In this document: in pieces, positions 11,614 through 23,615 of the stretch
Numbering within the stretch: the stretch's first letter is position 1
How the letters are laid out: each line of letters opens with the position of its first letter
NCBI GenBank assembly: GCA_022496185.1
Contig: WTXG01000108.1
Span: 60,563 to 124,562 of the forward strand
Direction: 5' to 3'
DNA length: 64,000 bases
DNA from: Multifurca ochricompacta
Lineage: Eukaryota > Basidiomycota > Agaricomycetes > Russulales > Russulaceae
Made by a program: the position numbers and the translations under genes
The notes under the pieces: generated by a model
Seen by the model: the letters and a program-made list of their open reading frames with translations, nothing else
What the model was told of the DNA's origin: nothing
Database searches by the model: none

Positions 11614-12639
11614 ATGGCCTCTCTGCTCTTTGTCCTCAATCTTTCTGGTCTCCTACTTTCTTTCATTGTTCTTCGCGCTGTATGGGATTACCGAAGGCGA
11701 CGGGGACTACCAAATCCTCCTGGTCCTCCACCCTTACTCCTTGTCGGTAACTATCTCGACGTCCCAAAGGAGTTTTCCTGGCTCAAGTACACCCAACTGA
11801 ATCAGACCGTGACAAGGCTGAGAAAACGATCTTCGGGGCTTTGGGTTTCCCTTTATACGGGCAAGCAGTCACCACAGTGGTGCGATCCTGTCGAGGTTAT
11901 AATTTTCTTTAGCCGGGTCCGACAGTGTGTGTTAGCGAACATCAACCGTCTCAGCCTTGATGACCTTCTTCCTCGCCTGTTTGCTACACCCAGAAACACA
12001 GAAGAAGGCACAGGACGAAATCGATCTTGTTACGGGCCGGGAGCGACTGCCGACGTTTCAGGATCGTCCAAGGTTACTATTTGTCGATGGAATATGCAAC
12101 GAGGTTTCGAGGTGGATACCCATCGGACCTCTCGGTACGTTGTATCACTAACAACTTAAGCGCGGTATCTAAGCGCGTCTGTCACTGGCAGGTATTCCTT
12201 GCGTGACCTCAGAAGACAATATCTATGAGGGCTACTTGGTTCCCAAGGGTGTGCTGCCTTCCATCTACGAGACTGTCTCGGTGGTTGCTAATCTAACCAT
12301 TCGCAGGTGGTAGGGGTTTCATGGTATACTGTTGTGGTCACTACAACTCTTCGCAGGGCGATCCTAGATGACCCAGCTGTGTATCCTGAGCCTGACACCT
12401 TTAAACCAGAGCGATTCCTCGACTCGAACAGAAGCGTGCGGGACGATCCGATGTTAAATTCCGCATTTGACTATGGCAGGCGTATCCGTCCCGGAAGATA
12501 TTTGGTAGACACGACGATGTTTATCGTCGTTGCGTCTATGCTTTCCGTTTTCAATATCAAGCGAAAGGACAACGGGGGTGGCCCGTTTTGCTATACATAT
12601 ACTGGCAGCGCGACCATAAGGCACATGGTTCACTCTTAG
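11614..12639 (+). pseudogene. Cytochrome P450 relic (CYP64-like), heme Cys lost
   Basis: The ATG at 11614 starts a membrane anchor (VLNLSGLLLSFIVLRAV) followed by the proline hinge LPNPPGPPPLLLVGN, typical of microsomal P450s. Later pieces in changing frames match further family landmarks: FLACLLHPETQKKAQDEID (end of helix I/J), a remnant of the ExxR helix region, PAVYPEPDTFKPERFL (PERF region), and FDYGRRIRPGR where the heme loop FGxGRRxCxG should be. The invariant heme-ligand Cys is Arg here. The coding length is only about half of the usual 500 residues, with a large internal deletion and several frame breaks. I regard it as non-functional. The CYP64-like label rests on general resemblance and is uncertain. 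Confidence 0.85.
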
Positions 12640-14761
12640 GCACAAAGAGAGAAACGCTGATTTAGCAATTATTCTCAGTCGTCTAAACTCATTCCCATAC
12701 TCGGTTGTTCCCAGATCAACGCGGATACCATTTCGCGTTGAGTCCCTCACTCAAGTTGTCGTGTATGCCAATTACATTTTGCCCTGCAAGGCTATCAGGT
12801 GAATATTGGCTCAGCTGTACATATCCCCTCTAGCTCTTAAAGAGAAACGAACCAGTGAAGATTGAAAGTGACTGACCACGAAAGCGAAGAAAAACCGAAA
12901 TCATTCATAAATTCATAACGAAAATTCATAATTTAATCAAGTACCGATTCACAACCGGAGTCGGATGCTACACAAACGAGCGAGGATAGCGTAGGTAGTG
13001 CAATCCCCTTATTGTGCTTTGCTTATTTGGATTTTGAGCGTTCAAATTGACAGCTGACGCCGACGTGTGACTTAATCCTGAGTGTGATTTATCCAAGGTC
13101 AAGGTACACCAAATGGTGGCGCAACAGCGTATTTGAGACGCTCTTAATAAAAACCACGCAATAATACCCTAGTCAGTGTGGATTGACCGTGATGGCGCGA
13201 TAACCAGTGAGCGACATGGACACGGGGAATGGCACGAACCCGAAGACGCGAAGAGGAGAGGAGAGGCGAGGCGTAACCAGGCCGCACAAGTAGAAGAAGG
13301 AAAATTACCTGGTTGAAAGGTATCACTCTACGCTCAAAATCCACCCTCAACCAGGTCTACAGGGTCTGTACATCGCATTTCAATTCTTGATCATTCAAGT
13401 TGCAGAGGTGCAGAGCAGGGTGCACTACATAAGGTTAGACTGCACGTGATTACACAATCTTGTGCCACATGGCGCGTGTAAGCCGAAACCCCACCAAATG
13501 CACTACCACTACCACCACCCCAAAAGCCTTTCATTTAATCTTTGAATTTAAAGCTTTCTCTTTAGCCGTTTTCAGCATCTTATAAATTCCCGAAGCCTCT
13601 ACATCTCAAATGACTCTACTCTAGTTTTCTCTGCTTATTCTAAGACAACTTCTTCCTTGCAGCACAAGTCATAACGTGCATGAGCGCAGCGCAGGCAAAC
13701 TAAAACATTTCAGCCATTAACTCATAATCACACTTTACCTCAGAGATCCATTTCCCAACCAGATCGTAAACGAGTGCCACCCAATGGAATTACCCCATGA
13801 GGCCGGATCTTGTTGATGGTAAAGCTCATAACTCCTGCCTGGCATCGAGTCATGAAAACACGCCGTCGCTAAACTTAAGAGAAATAGACTTGCGGATCGA
13901 GTATAGGGGTAATAATGATGGGATATTCCACTCTTTTGAGGAGCTAAAGGGAGTGAAGAAAGTGAATAAGACTTGGAAAGTCACATATGGTATTCTAAGG
14001 ATAGCTCGGGGCTCTGGGCCTGAAGCCTTCCTTCTCTACCCGCTCTGACCCGTCCTGTCTTCTCGCGCGTTCAACCACTCGCCCTTTGTCTCCAGCGTGC
14101 TTGCCGACTCGCTATTCACCTCTGGACTCTTGTCACACCTCCATGCTTCAACTCAAGAACTACCTGCAGAGGCGCCCTACTACAAGCCCCTTTCAGGTTG
14201 TCGACTCATGCCACAGTCACCGTTATATCGTTAATCGTCAAAAGATGTGGTCCCTGCCACTTGGGGTAGTATCGAAGACTGGGCATTGATGTGCGTCATG
14301 GACTACTTTCTTGTGCCTTCATCGGGTCCCTTCTTATACTACTTACATCTTCACATACTAACCTTGGATTTGACTCGTTTCGCGATCAAATGATTAGAGA
14401 CACCGGTACGCATGTTTCATCGCGCTCTCATAGGGGTGCATGCATTTAACTGGCCTTTCTAAAGCATGTGAGATGAACATCGTTTTTCAAGCCTCTGTCA
14501 ATGCTCCCTATATCTCGAACACGACAAATGGGAGTTTTGCCTGTTGTCGACGCGCCGAGCGTATGAACGTCGTCCCTACCGGATGTAGAAGAGGGCTTGA
14601 TATCGAAACACTTGAGAAGGCTACGGAAGTCGTTGAGATAGTAGTAGTTACGGAGAGGGTGTGTTGACTGTGGTAAGTAGCACCCAAATGGGACAACAGG
14701 AACGTAGATATTTCAGATAACAGTAGAGAGCCAGTCAGTCAGGTCTGTCGTTGCTAATGAT
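12640..14761. other. 2.1-kb stretch without a recognised gene
   Basis: I see no known domain on either strand. A TATA-like tataaattcccgaag at about 13580 followed by CT-rich DNA resembles a fungal promoter. The open frame at 13797-14048 (83 codons) begins about 200 bp later, but its product is unfamiliar and I do not call it. The right end is the 3' flank of NLR-B. Confidence 0.45.
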
Positions 14762-17700
14762 CTATGCTCCACGTGCTTCATACTCCAACAACAATCGCAC
14801 AATCTCCCGTTCCCCTAGGGCCAATGCTTCTTGAGATGGTGTCCTACCAACATCGTTCTGCACGTGAACATTCGCCCCTCGTTCTACTAATAACTGTACC
14901 ACCGTCAAGCAACCCTCACTTGCTGCTAGATGCAATGGAGTCTGTTGTTCCTGATCCCTTGCGTCCAAAATCGCGCCGTGGTCAAGTAACAACCGCGCAA
15001 CTTTGATGTGTCCGTACATTGACGCCATGTGCAATGGCGTCAAGCCTTCATTGCTCCGGGAATTGGTTTCTGCCCCGCGCTCAATCAACAGGTTCGTAAT
15101 TCCAAGACTTCCTCTACCCGATGCCACGATCAAGGGTGTTCGGCGATACTCATCCCGTTCATTGACATCTGCGCCACAATCAAGTAATGATCGCACAATG
15201 TCGAGGTGTCCATTCTTTGTTGCGGAATGAAGCGGAGTGATTTCTTCTTCACTTTCTTCTCCACTTTCTTCTTCCTCACTTTCTTCTTCCTCTTCATCGT
15301 CAGAGGTATTTGTACCCATGTGCACACTGGGCTTTATTGATGAGTGTGCGTCATAGAGATGCGCATCTTGTGGTGGTATGTTCCATGTAGTCGAGACCAT
15401 GCTGTCACGAAGGTTCATGTCTTCCATACGCTCGGCTAAGGCACTTGCAACCCTTTCTTCCGCGCTGTGAGATGCCAGGTCAAAAGCAGTCTCTCCGGCG
15501 TTATTCCGTAGGTCAACATTGGCTCCATGAACGACCAGCAACTTGAAAGTGTTGAGACTCCCATAGCGTGCAGCAAAGTGTAACGAAGTCCAGCCATCAC
15601 TGTCGCAACTGTCCACAGACGCGCCTCTGTTAAGCAATAATCGCACGACATCATCGTTTCCGATTCCTGATGCTGACGTCAATGGTGTCGAGCCATTTTT
15701 ATCCTGGATATTAACATCCGCGCCGTGATCAAGCAACTCCTTCACAACGTCGAGATGTCCAGCGCGGGATGCCCACAGTAACGCAGTCCGGCCGTCATTA
15801 TTGCGGATGTCGATGGATGCACCGCTGTCGAGTAATAGTCGCGCGATACTATGATAACCGTTTCCTAATGCAAAGATCAATGAAGTCAAGCCATTGTTGC
15901 TCTGAGAGTCTACATCCGCGCCGTGGTCAAGCAACTCCTTTACAACGTCGAGATACCCAGCGACGGATGCAAATTGTAATGCAGTCCAGCCGTCGATGTC
16001 GCGGATGTCGATGGATGCACCACTGTCGAGTAATAGTCGCACGATACTATGGTAACCGTGTTCTGATGCAGAGATCAACGGCGTTGAACCCCCGTTGTCC
16101 TGAGAGTTTACATCGGAGCCGTGGTCAAGCAACTCCTTTACAACGTCGAGATACCCAGCGACGGATGCAAATTGTAATGCAGTCCAGCCGTCGATGTCGC
16201 GGATGTCGATGGATGCACCACTGTCGAGTAATAGTCGCACGATACTATGGTAACCGTGTTCTGATGCAGAGATCAACGGCGTTGAACCCCCGTTTTCCTG
16301 AGAGTTTACATCGGAGCCGTGGTCAAGCAACTCCTTTACAATATCGAGATGTCCAACGTAGGAGGCCAACTGTAATGCAGTGATGCCGTAGTTATTACGG
16401 ATGTCATAGGATGCGCCACTGTCGAGCAGTAATTGCACGACAGCGTGGTGCCCAGATCGTGATGCATGCATCAATGGGGTCCACCCTCTCTTGCTCTTCG
16501 TATTTACATCTGCACCGTGCCCCAATAATATTCGTGCAACTTCAGTTTCGCCGTTTCTTGACGCCTCGCATAATGGTGTCTCCCCCTCCCAATCTTCTAT
16601 GTTGATCTTCGCGCCGTGCCCAATTAACAATATCACGATATTACGACGCCCGATTTCAGATGCTCTGTGAAGCAAACTCCGGCCATCGCGATCTTGGCAA
16701 TCCACGTCGACATCTCTCTCAAGAAGCGACTTTGCGATATCAATATGTCCCTTCGCCAGCGAAGCACCCAACGCACTCGCGTAATATCCGCCCCTCGTAT
16801 TCATGTCCTGTGGGTGAGCGACCATCAGCCGCTCTGCAACTCCACAAAATCCGCAGAGTGCCGCATAGTATAACGGGATATATTCCGGCCGTGTCGGATG
16901 TGTAGTGGACATGTGCTCCTTCCAAGGATAGTCGATATCGTGTATCCACACCCATGTCGCAAAATATGGCTTGTCCGGGTCGAACAAACGATCCATCATC
17001 TCCTGTATAGTGGATGATCCAGATACATTTCCAAACTTCGAATGTTCCACCCAGTACTGGGCGGCATACAGAGCCAGTGGAAACTGTTTGATTCGATCTT
17101 TGTCGACTTTATCATCTAGTTGGAGAAGAATACTGAGGGAGACCTGGGCGAGAACTGCATGTGCTGGTTCAGGAAGAATGTGAAAGCGAGAGAGAATCTC
17201 TCCCGAAGCGGCGAGGCGACTTGATATCAAGAACTCCTTTACAGAGAAATGCGAAAATCGAACAACTAGAGAGCCGTCCTGATTGACAATGGTTATAAGA
17301 CTGGAACATGCAGATACGATGGCCTTTTGTGTATCTTCAGGGCGCCAATCCGCGTCGTATAGGGGTATTTGTCCTGTATCAAAACGAACAGCAAGAACGT
17401 CGACGAGTTCTTCCACACGAAGTGGACGAACAGACACCGCGAGGCATTGGAAAATTCTTTGGGCATATTCTCGTCTCTCCTTGTCGATGCTTAGTAACGT
17501 GCGCTCGTACGTTTCGTCCAAGGTTTCAGGCAATTCATTTAAAGCGCGCCTTAGCGCTGCGGGAAAACAGCGACGCAACGTTCCGAGCTGACAGTATACC
17601 CATCGAAACCTGTGTGATGTCGTAAGAATCGAGTAAGAAGGCGCCTAAATACTGTGGGCGCGCTCACATCACGTCGGCTCTCTGTGAGAGCGTGTCAATC

Positions 17701-19731
17701 ACCAGTTTCTTATCCTCAGTTCTCCATCTCCGCATCTCCCGGTTTGACTGGACAAAGGACTTGATGTAATCCTCGATATCGTTCCTCTGTCCACCTTCGT
17801 CGTGGAGAGAGACAGTATGAGTTGCCAAAGGTTCAAGAACATCGAGAATGTCAGCTTCGGGCCGACTTGTGACGCAGATGTGTGCATTTGGAAGTTGTAA
17901 CTCGACGAGATCCTCGAAGAATTCAAGGATTCGGTCACGACGGGACACGGTGGCAGAGGTGTTGGGACACTCATCAAGGGCATCCACAATGATATAAATC
18001 GCGGGCCGATGAGGGAGTTCAAGCATCTCCTTCAAGCATCCAAAAAGGGCATTATAATCAGGTTGTTGCGATCCAGCGTTGTATTTTGAATACAAGTTAG
18101 AAAGAATCGCATGGCAAGAATCAGATTTGGCGCCGAATTGACAAAGGAGGGACGTAAGCAAGCCTCGGATATCTTGTTTTGCAAGATCTCTGAAGTCAAA
18201 ATAGAAATATCCCATCAAGGCCAATCCTGCATCGTGTAGGACTTTGACTTCTTGAATGACGGAGGAACTAATTGATGATGTCAGTGGATGCATGGAAAGA
18301 GGTTACTTTGTGTGACGCCCACCAGAGTATACTTTTCCCCGACCCAGCTATAGAACCGGGCGACACCGCAACCATTAGCGACTGAAACAGATGGCAAGTC
18401 CGAGAAACCCTTACTTTTACCGTGTATCCACAAGAGGGAGCCATCCCTTTTCAATTTCTCAAATGTACCGCCTTGGGTGAACCATCCTGCCGTCCCGGCA
18501 TGGTGATGGTCCCGCGCAATGTTGTGATTGTTTGATGGGTCGGGAGGAGAGAGCCATTCTCGGACATCCTTTTGCAACTGCTCACCTGCGAAACATATTC
18601 ACCATCGACGGTTATGAACGGCAAAAGTAGGAAATAACCAACGCTTCATCTTGTTTATCTCATTTGCTGTCTCTTGCATCGTAACTAACAACCCGCAGTC
18701 AGCCCCCTCAAGAAACAAATATAGCAGCCTAAGTTGGCTGAACGTACCCAAAGCTTGGATTATGCCATCCGTCGATGCCCTTCCGTCTACTCGGACAAAA
18801 AGTGTCACAAAATGCGACTATCGAGCGAAAAAGAGAAGGGATCGCTTACCGTCCATGACTGTTTTCATATTGTTCATCAAACCGTGAACAACCTGCAGCG
18901 TCTGGACGACGGTCAACTGGGCCTCCTCCCGGGTGAGTCTGTCCAATCTCTGGAGTACAGCCTCGATTTCGCTCTCCCCCAAGAGTTTCTTCGCGAATTT
19001 CTCTATCGAGAAAGATGAAACGCGGGAAGGATGTTTTACTAGAACGAGAAGGTGCTTACTGAATCGTCCCTGCTTTATTTGTTTGGTGGCTAGAGAAAGG
19101 ACAGAGAGAACTTGGACGATTATCTTCACAATTATGTCGGACATCAAAGGGGTGACTGCCATTTCAGTATAAACATGTAGACGTTTGAGGAAGTTCCCGA
19201 CGCATTCGAAGAGATCCACGAGGGCATCGTAGCTCGCACTGACGCCGCTAGCAGCCTGATTGAAAGACCCAAAAAAATATTAACAGAACTCATATATGAT
19301 CCTCACAGTCGAAAGGATGAGAGACACGTACGGTGAGGAGAGCATCTATACAGACAAAGATTGCTTTTGCGGGTGGGAAGGGTATCTAGTGGCGAGGCAT
19401 AAAAATTAAAGATTTGCAAGACGAATCCATGGTAATCCTGGAAGCCTACTAGGCTAACAGCTTCGCCGAAAATGCCTGAAAATGCATGGAGAACCTGCAC
19501 CACGGGGCTTAGCCAGTTGATCAATTTGCGATTTCCCTCTCGATACTCAGTAAAAGCCTTGGCGCTGTCTTGAAGTAACTCCAAGATAGCGTCGGGCGAG
19601 TGACAGCTTTGAAGCTTGTCGGCGAAAGGATTATTGGTGGCACTGAGGTCTACGCCGGTCTGTTTTGAATAGTCTTGGAAAGCATCGAGGATGATTTGAA
19701 AGTTTGAGGAGGATACGGTTTGGGAGGACAT
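14762..19731 (-). CDS. Goodbye-NACHT-ankyrin NLR-like protein, copy B (complete)
   Basis: Apparently intact fungal NLR. ATG at 19731 (MSSQTVSSSNF), stop TAG at 14762-14764. The N-terminal Goodbye-like domain (exons 19731-18830) ends near MNNMKTVMDG. Then come an EQLQKDVREWLSPPDP segment typical of the region before NACHT, Walker A GKPGSGKS split by an intron (about 18420/18350), Walker B IYIIVDALDECPN near 17960-18005, and VTSRPEAD. After the last intron (about 17590-17665) a single 938-codon frame carries the NACHT winged-helix-like tail (LPETLDETYERTL, VRPLRVEEL) and about 20 ankyrin repeats. Some 15 repeats come first, then a linker of about 70 residues with an acidic Glu/Ser tract (15236-15300), then 5 more. 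Eight short introns are inferred with good splice sites. Neighbouring ankyrin units are nearly identical at the DNA level. The role in non-self or damage sensing is inferred from the family. Confidence 0.9.
15928..16293 (-). repeat. Near-identical 198-bp ankyrin double unit in NLR-B
   Basis: About 168 bp starting with caagcaactcctttacaacg at 15928 recurs at 16126, exactly 198 bp later, with one visible difference (gttgtcctgag against gttttcctgag). The unit equals 66 residues, or two ankyrin repeats of different type: one with IDIRDIDGWTALQFASVAGY and one with NSQxNGGSTPLISASEHGY. Similar but more diverged double units lie on both sides and in copies A and C. This indicates recent unequal exchange or gene conversion within the array. 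Confidence 0.9.
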
Positions 19732-19965
19732 GAAGGTAAGTGTTAGTTGAGCTGGTAGTAGTAAGAGTTGAGGGTGTTCTGGGTATGGTTCAGCGCTTGA
19801 TAAGCACCATCGTGAATGGGGCGTACAGCCATTTCCTGTTGAACCAGGATGCTCTCACACACTCTCACACAAGTGATAATACACATGAACACGATAGAAA
19901 GCTGCTTATGGTTCTGGTGGTGATCTAAGATCAGGGACGTGATAAAAATGGACACGTGGACGCCT

Positions 19966-20127
19966 TGCGTCAAGTGTCATGTTTTTATACCGTGATGAGG
20001 CTTTTTGGTATGGTGCAGAACTGTGGTGTTCACCTCCTGGAAGATGTTTTTTCAGCGGGGTTGTTTGAGATAATGTATTCCGAGGATGGGGATCTGTAGA
20101 GTTAGGTGGGGTACTCGGATTCGGCAT
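19966..20127 (-). pseudogene. FunK1 kinase 5' coding fragment upstream of NLR-B
   Basis: From the ATG at 20127 the minus strand matches FunK1 for about 54 codons ([16 protein letters not shown], then [11 protein letters not shown]). It then diverges into DNA shared with the NLR leader and stays open a little further. It has the same orientation as NLR-B, whose ATG is about 235 bp downstream. Unlike the copy at 4717-4878 it has no early stop, so it could encode a short upstream peptide on an NLR-B transcript. Confidence 0.75.
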
Positions 20128-20330
20128 TATATGAGACAACGCTCACTATTGAATCTATATAGGGTTATGATAGAGACTCGGGAGCAATCTGAGGGAATAA
20201 TTAAACTTTTGGAGGGACGGGGGAGATTATTGAATAATGAATTTTACACATCTGAGTTTGATTGAATTCGGCCAACAGCCGCGGAACCTTAAAGACGCGG
20301 CGTGATCACGTGACACGACAGTTCTCTGGT
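20128..20330 (-). promoter_or_regulatory. FunK1-type promoter region upstream of NLR-B
   Basis: Homologous to 4879-5085 and, inverted, to 8540-8769. It holds the tgatcacgtga motif near 20302-20312, the AT-rich aataattaaa block, and a TATA-like ctatata about 30 bp before the captured FunK1 ATG. NLR-C has no such module upstream, so it was probably present before the A/B duplication but not in the common ancestor of all three genes, or it was lost from C. Confidence 0.55.
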
Positions 20331-21973
20331 CAAGGCCTACTTACCTTTTCAAGCGTACACAAGCGACCGCTCTTTCATGATGAATGCAGTTGTAAAAAGT
20401 TTCAGCTGTTTAGATAGCGAATAAGTTCAGTTATTGTGTTCAAAACTATATATTTATTAGTATCTTTACTGGATAAGCTATTACTAAGCATTATGGTACA
20501 GATAAGATATACTGATACTCACTTCAGTTATTGTGTCAAAATTGAAGTGAAAATGTACAAAGTAGAGTCCTCATATACTACTAAAGGAGTGTGTTGTGCA
20601 TGCAATGTGGAATTGTCTCTGATTGAATCAGTTAACTGACACACTTTAGAATATCTTATCACAATCAGTAGATCAAGTCCACGCTGCACGACGGAATATA
20701 AATTGGATATAAAAGAGAAGGAAGGGAACCTCTATTACCTATACCACTATCATCACCACTGTCACTGCCGCCGACAAGGTACACACTCCTAAACCAAACC
20801 CAAGTAAAGTCCCTTTTTTTTTTCCTTTTAAAAGCCATACGGGAGTAAGAAGTAGGAAGGGGGGAGGGGTGGACCAAAAAAAAAAAACAACGACAGAAGT
20901 AGTAGACACAGCAACAGACAAAAAAACATAAACGTAGAAAAACAAAAGATGGCAAGCATGTTCATGTTTACGACAACGCATGATATAAAAAGATAGAAAG
21001 GCACGCAAAGGCAACTTATCATTTATATATATATCATATCATATCGAGACCGAGACAAGTGGTCCGTTCATAAACTCACTCAGAGAGAAAAATAAAACTA
21101 TTAGGGGCGCGCGCGTGCATATGCCATCCTTCGAGAGGGTGGCTGGTAGCCACACACACACATTCATAAGATCAAAACTAGGTTTTTTTTTTTTGTTTTT
21201 TGTTTTTTTTATGAGCTTCTACAAGAGTCGAAGCTCAAAAGAAGAAAGAAAAAAAGAAGAAAAAAAAAAGGGGGGGGGGGGGACAAAAGCAAAGGGAAAA
21301 AAAAAGCCAAATTGAAACGAGGTCAGGGACAGGGCCCCCAAGGGACACAGATATGGCAGGTTCACATACCCCCCCCCTTCCCCGGCGCAGTCCGGGTCCA
21401 GTTCGGTTCACACACACAAAGTCAGTCCATGGGCAGTTTCCACAGCACAGTCCAAATCGAAAAATTTCCAGAGAGTGAGGGAATGAAACCCAATCGGGGT
21501 TAGGCAAAGCGAGTGGAGTGTTAGGGTGAGGCGGCATTGGATAACCGATACCACTTGAAGGAGGTACCGCAACACAGCGAGCGAGCGAGATATATGTGGA
21601 AGCGGTGTGCGTGTGTGCGTGTGTGTGTTGTGGGGTTGAGGAAGATTGATGGAAGGATGAAGAATGAAGGGAGGGGGAACGATGGAGCCAGCCTTCAAAA
21701 GTAAAAGTTTGGTCGGTCGGTTGTTAAAAAAAAAACAGCGATTTCTTCTTTTCGATTTGGTGAAAACCGGAGAGAGACGCTCGACCTGGAAAAAAAAATA
21801 GAGAAAGACTCGTGTATAAAAACGAAAAAGAAAAGAAGAGGTATCCACGCACCAACTTTCACACCCTCACATCCATATAAAATATTCACCCCTCGCTCCC
21901 TCACAACACGCAGAGAAAAAAAGACGACACACGACACATGATACACCCTCCATCCTCATTCGAAATTTCAAAT
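20331..21973. other. Intergenic DNA of block B, low complexity
   Basis: No gene was recognised. The stretch is homologous to 5086-6796. A short sequence, ttcagttattgtg plus flank, occurs at about 20425 and again at about 20523, bracketing roughly 100 bp absent from block A, which suggests a small insertion or local duplication. Poly-T, poly-A/G and a 12-bp G run occur at 21182-21285. The end adjoining 21974 is probably PIN gene 3' UTR. Confidence 0.5.
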
Positions 21974-23615
21974 TCAAGGTTCGAGCTTCTCTCCTCGAGC
22001 CAAGACCCGCACCACCCGACTTGGTTGCGAGATCACGTCCATCATAGTCTTGACGGCCGGTGGACGTTCAACCATCCCTCCTCCTCCTCCTCCTCCTCCT
22101 CTTCCTCCGGGACCTTTACCGTGATAATCCCCACGTCCACGATGATAATGATTATTATGTCCACCACGCAAAGGTGGTCGGCGGTCTTCCGGTGACGTGC
22201 GTCCACCATCCATGGCCCCAGGGGCAGTGATTGTGTTAGTGGTAGTGGTGGTGGTGGTGGTGGTATTAGTGGAGCTAGTTACGGTAGAGGGGGAAGGCTG
22301 GACTTCGAGCACTTCCAGACGCGCACGACGAGCCCAATAAGTAACGAACGCACCCATCACGCGCGGTTCATGTCTATTAGCGTGATAACCATGATGGTGG
22401 TGTGCTGATGCTACAGGAAGCGGGACCGGCGACGTGACCGGTGCTGACGGCTCGTGGTAGTGAGAAGGTGGTGGCGGTGGCGGTGGCGGTGGCGATGATG
22501 ATAAAAGTGGCATAGGATGACCATCAACACCTCCCAATGCCTGCGTTTGGATTGGAGGTGGTTGACCAGCAAGGGTGGCGAGCACCACTCGCGGACGTGC
22601 AGGGTCGGCATTCTCAGTCTCCCATTGAGCACAACAAATTGTGCGACGAACCCACTCTGGAGAGGGTGACGGCAGAGTCGACTTGGATAGTGGCGGAGAG
22701 TTGGTAGGATGAGCCGAGTCATCCGAATCGTCCTCGTTGTGAAAGGCGATCTTATCCCAAAGGACGAACGCAGAATCCTGCTGTACCCTCACGCGAGGGT
22801 TAGTGCCCACCTGTGACTCGAGCACGCGTGAAGCAGTGCGTGCACGTTGGGCAAGGGGCGTCGAACCCTTCTTTAGCAGGTCGAGAGTATTAAGCGCTGA
22901 AGAACGTGAGTGATCAGAGATCAATGTTCTAAATCGAAGCTGGGGCAAGGGGAAATGGGGGGGAGGGGGGGGGGGGGCGCCACATAACCATAACGATATG
23001 ACAGACTTGTCATGAAAAATGGAACGGATCAGTGCCCTTTAACGGGCGTCAAAAAGGTGAGCTCCTCCCCCCCTTGCCCCCGCCCTTTTCCACCTCCAGT
23101 AACAAAAGGAAAATATACCCGTGAAAAGAGAAATAAGGCATACCTTCGAGGGGAACGATGAGAATCTCCTCCTGACCGTCCCTACACCACTTCTTTACCT
23201 GACCAAGGGCATTAACGAGCACGCTAGCGTCCACGACAACCACATCGGCTTGCTTGACGCTCGGTTGTCCACCATTCGCACGTTGTTTCCTCAGGGCGGG
23301 CGGGGGGGGACGTTCCTTCTGATATTGATGTGGAGGTTGCGCCGCAGAGGGGCTATTAGTGTTAGTGGTAATTCTGATACCGCCGATAGGCAATTGTCCG
23401 CGTTTCGAGTTGGAGTCCACTGGTAATTGTGGGTGTGTGCGATAGTTGGGGGGGCGTGGCTGACGATCCCGCCAGTTGTTGTTGTTGTTATTGTTATTGT
23501 GATGGTTATTGTTACGGTATGGTGGAGGAGAGCGAGGAGAAGCAGAACCTGAGACAGACTTTTCAAGTTGTTCCACTTGATGGGTGAGGAATGCAGCTCC
23601 AAGAGCACGGGACAT
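21974..23615 (-). CDS. PIN-domain RNA-associated protein with RGG tail
   Basis: Predicted PIN-fold ribonuclease or RNA-binding protein. ATG at 23615 (MSRALGAAFL). Exon 1 (23615-23144) has a low-complexity Asn/Pro-rich stretch and then VVVVDASVLVNAL, the first PIN strand with its acidic residue, and EEILIVPLE. An intron (23143-22897, gtatgc...ttcag) joins it to ALNTLDLLKKG and RARTASRVLE, the next conserved PIN segment. Further along are WVRRTICCAQW, polyproline, His-rich and Thr-rich tracts, and a C-terminal RGG-type region (RGGHNNHYHRGRG, then polyglycine). This layout fits fungal SMG/Swt1-like PIN proteins acting on RNA, but no exact orthologue is claimed. It sits head-to-tail with prefoldin 5 and is the intact parent of the relic at 6797-7945. 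Confidence 0.75.

Larger units (their letters stand above)
14935..23210. repeat. Segmental duplication block B
   Basis: Partner of block A (1-7945). It contains the complete NLR-B gene from about codon 58 before the stop, its FunK1-derived leader, and the PIN gene down to the middle of exon 1. It is about 330 bp longer than block A because of indels: the acidic linker of NLR-B, an extra stretch of about 100 bp around 20440-20540, and variable homopolymers. Since the PIN gene is complete here and continues past the breakpoint next to ordinary genes, block B is probably the ancestral location. Confidence 0.9.

Noticed and set aside
13797..14048. 83-codon open frame after a TATA-like sequence
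   Set aside because: The protein resembles nothing I recognise, and no second exon or homologous copy in the window supports it; left as part of an unassigned stretch.
15916..16330. Regularly spaced repeats resembling a CRISPR array
   Set aside because: The repeats are coding ankyrin units with a 99/198-bp period and no unique spacers, in a eukaryotic gene.
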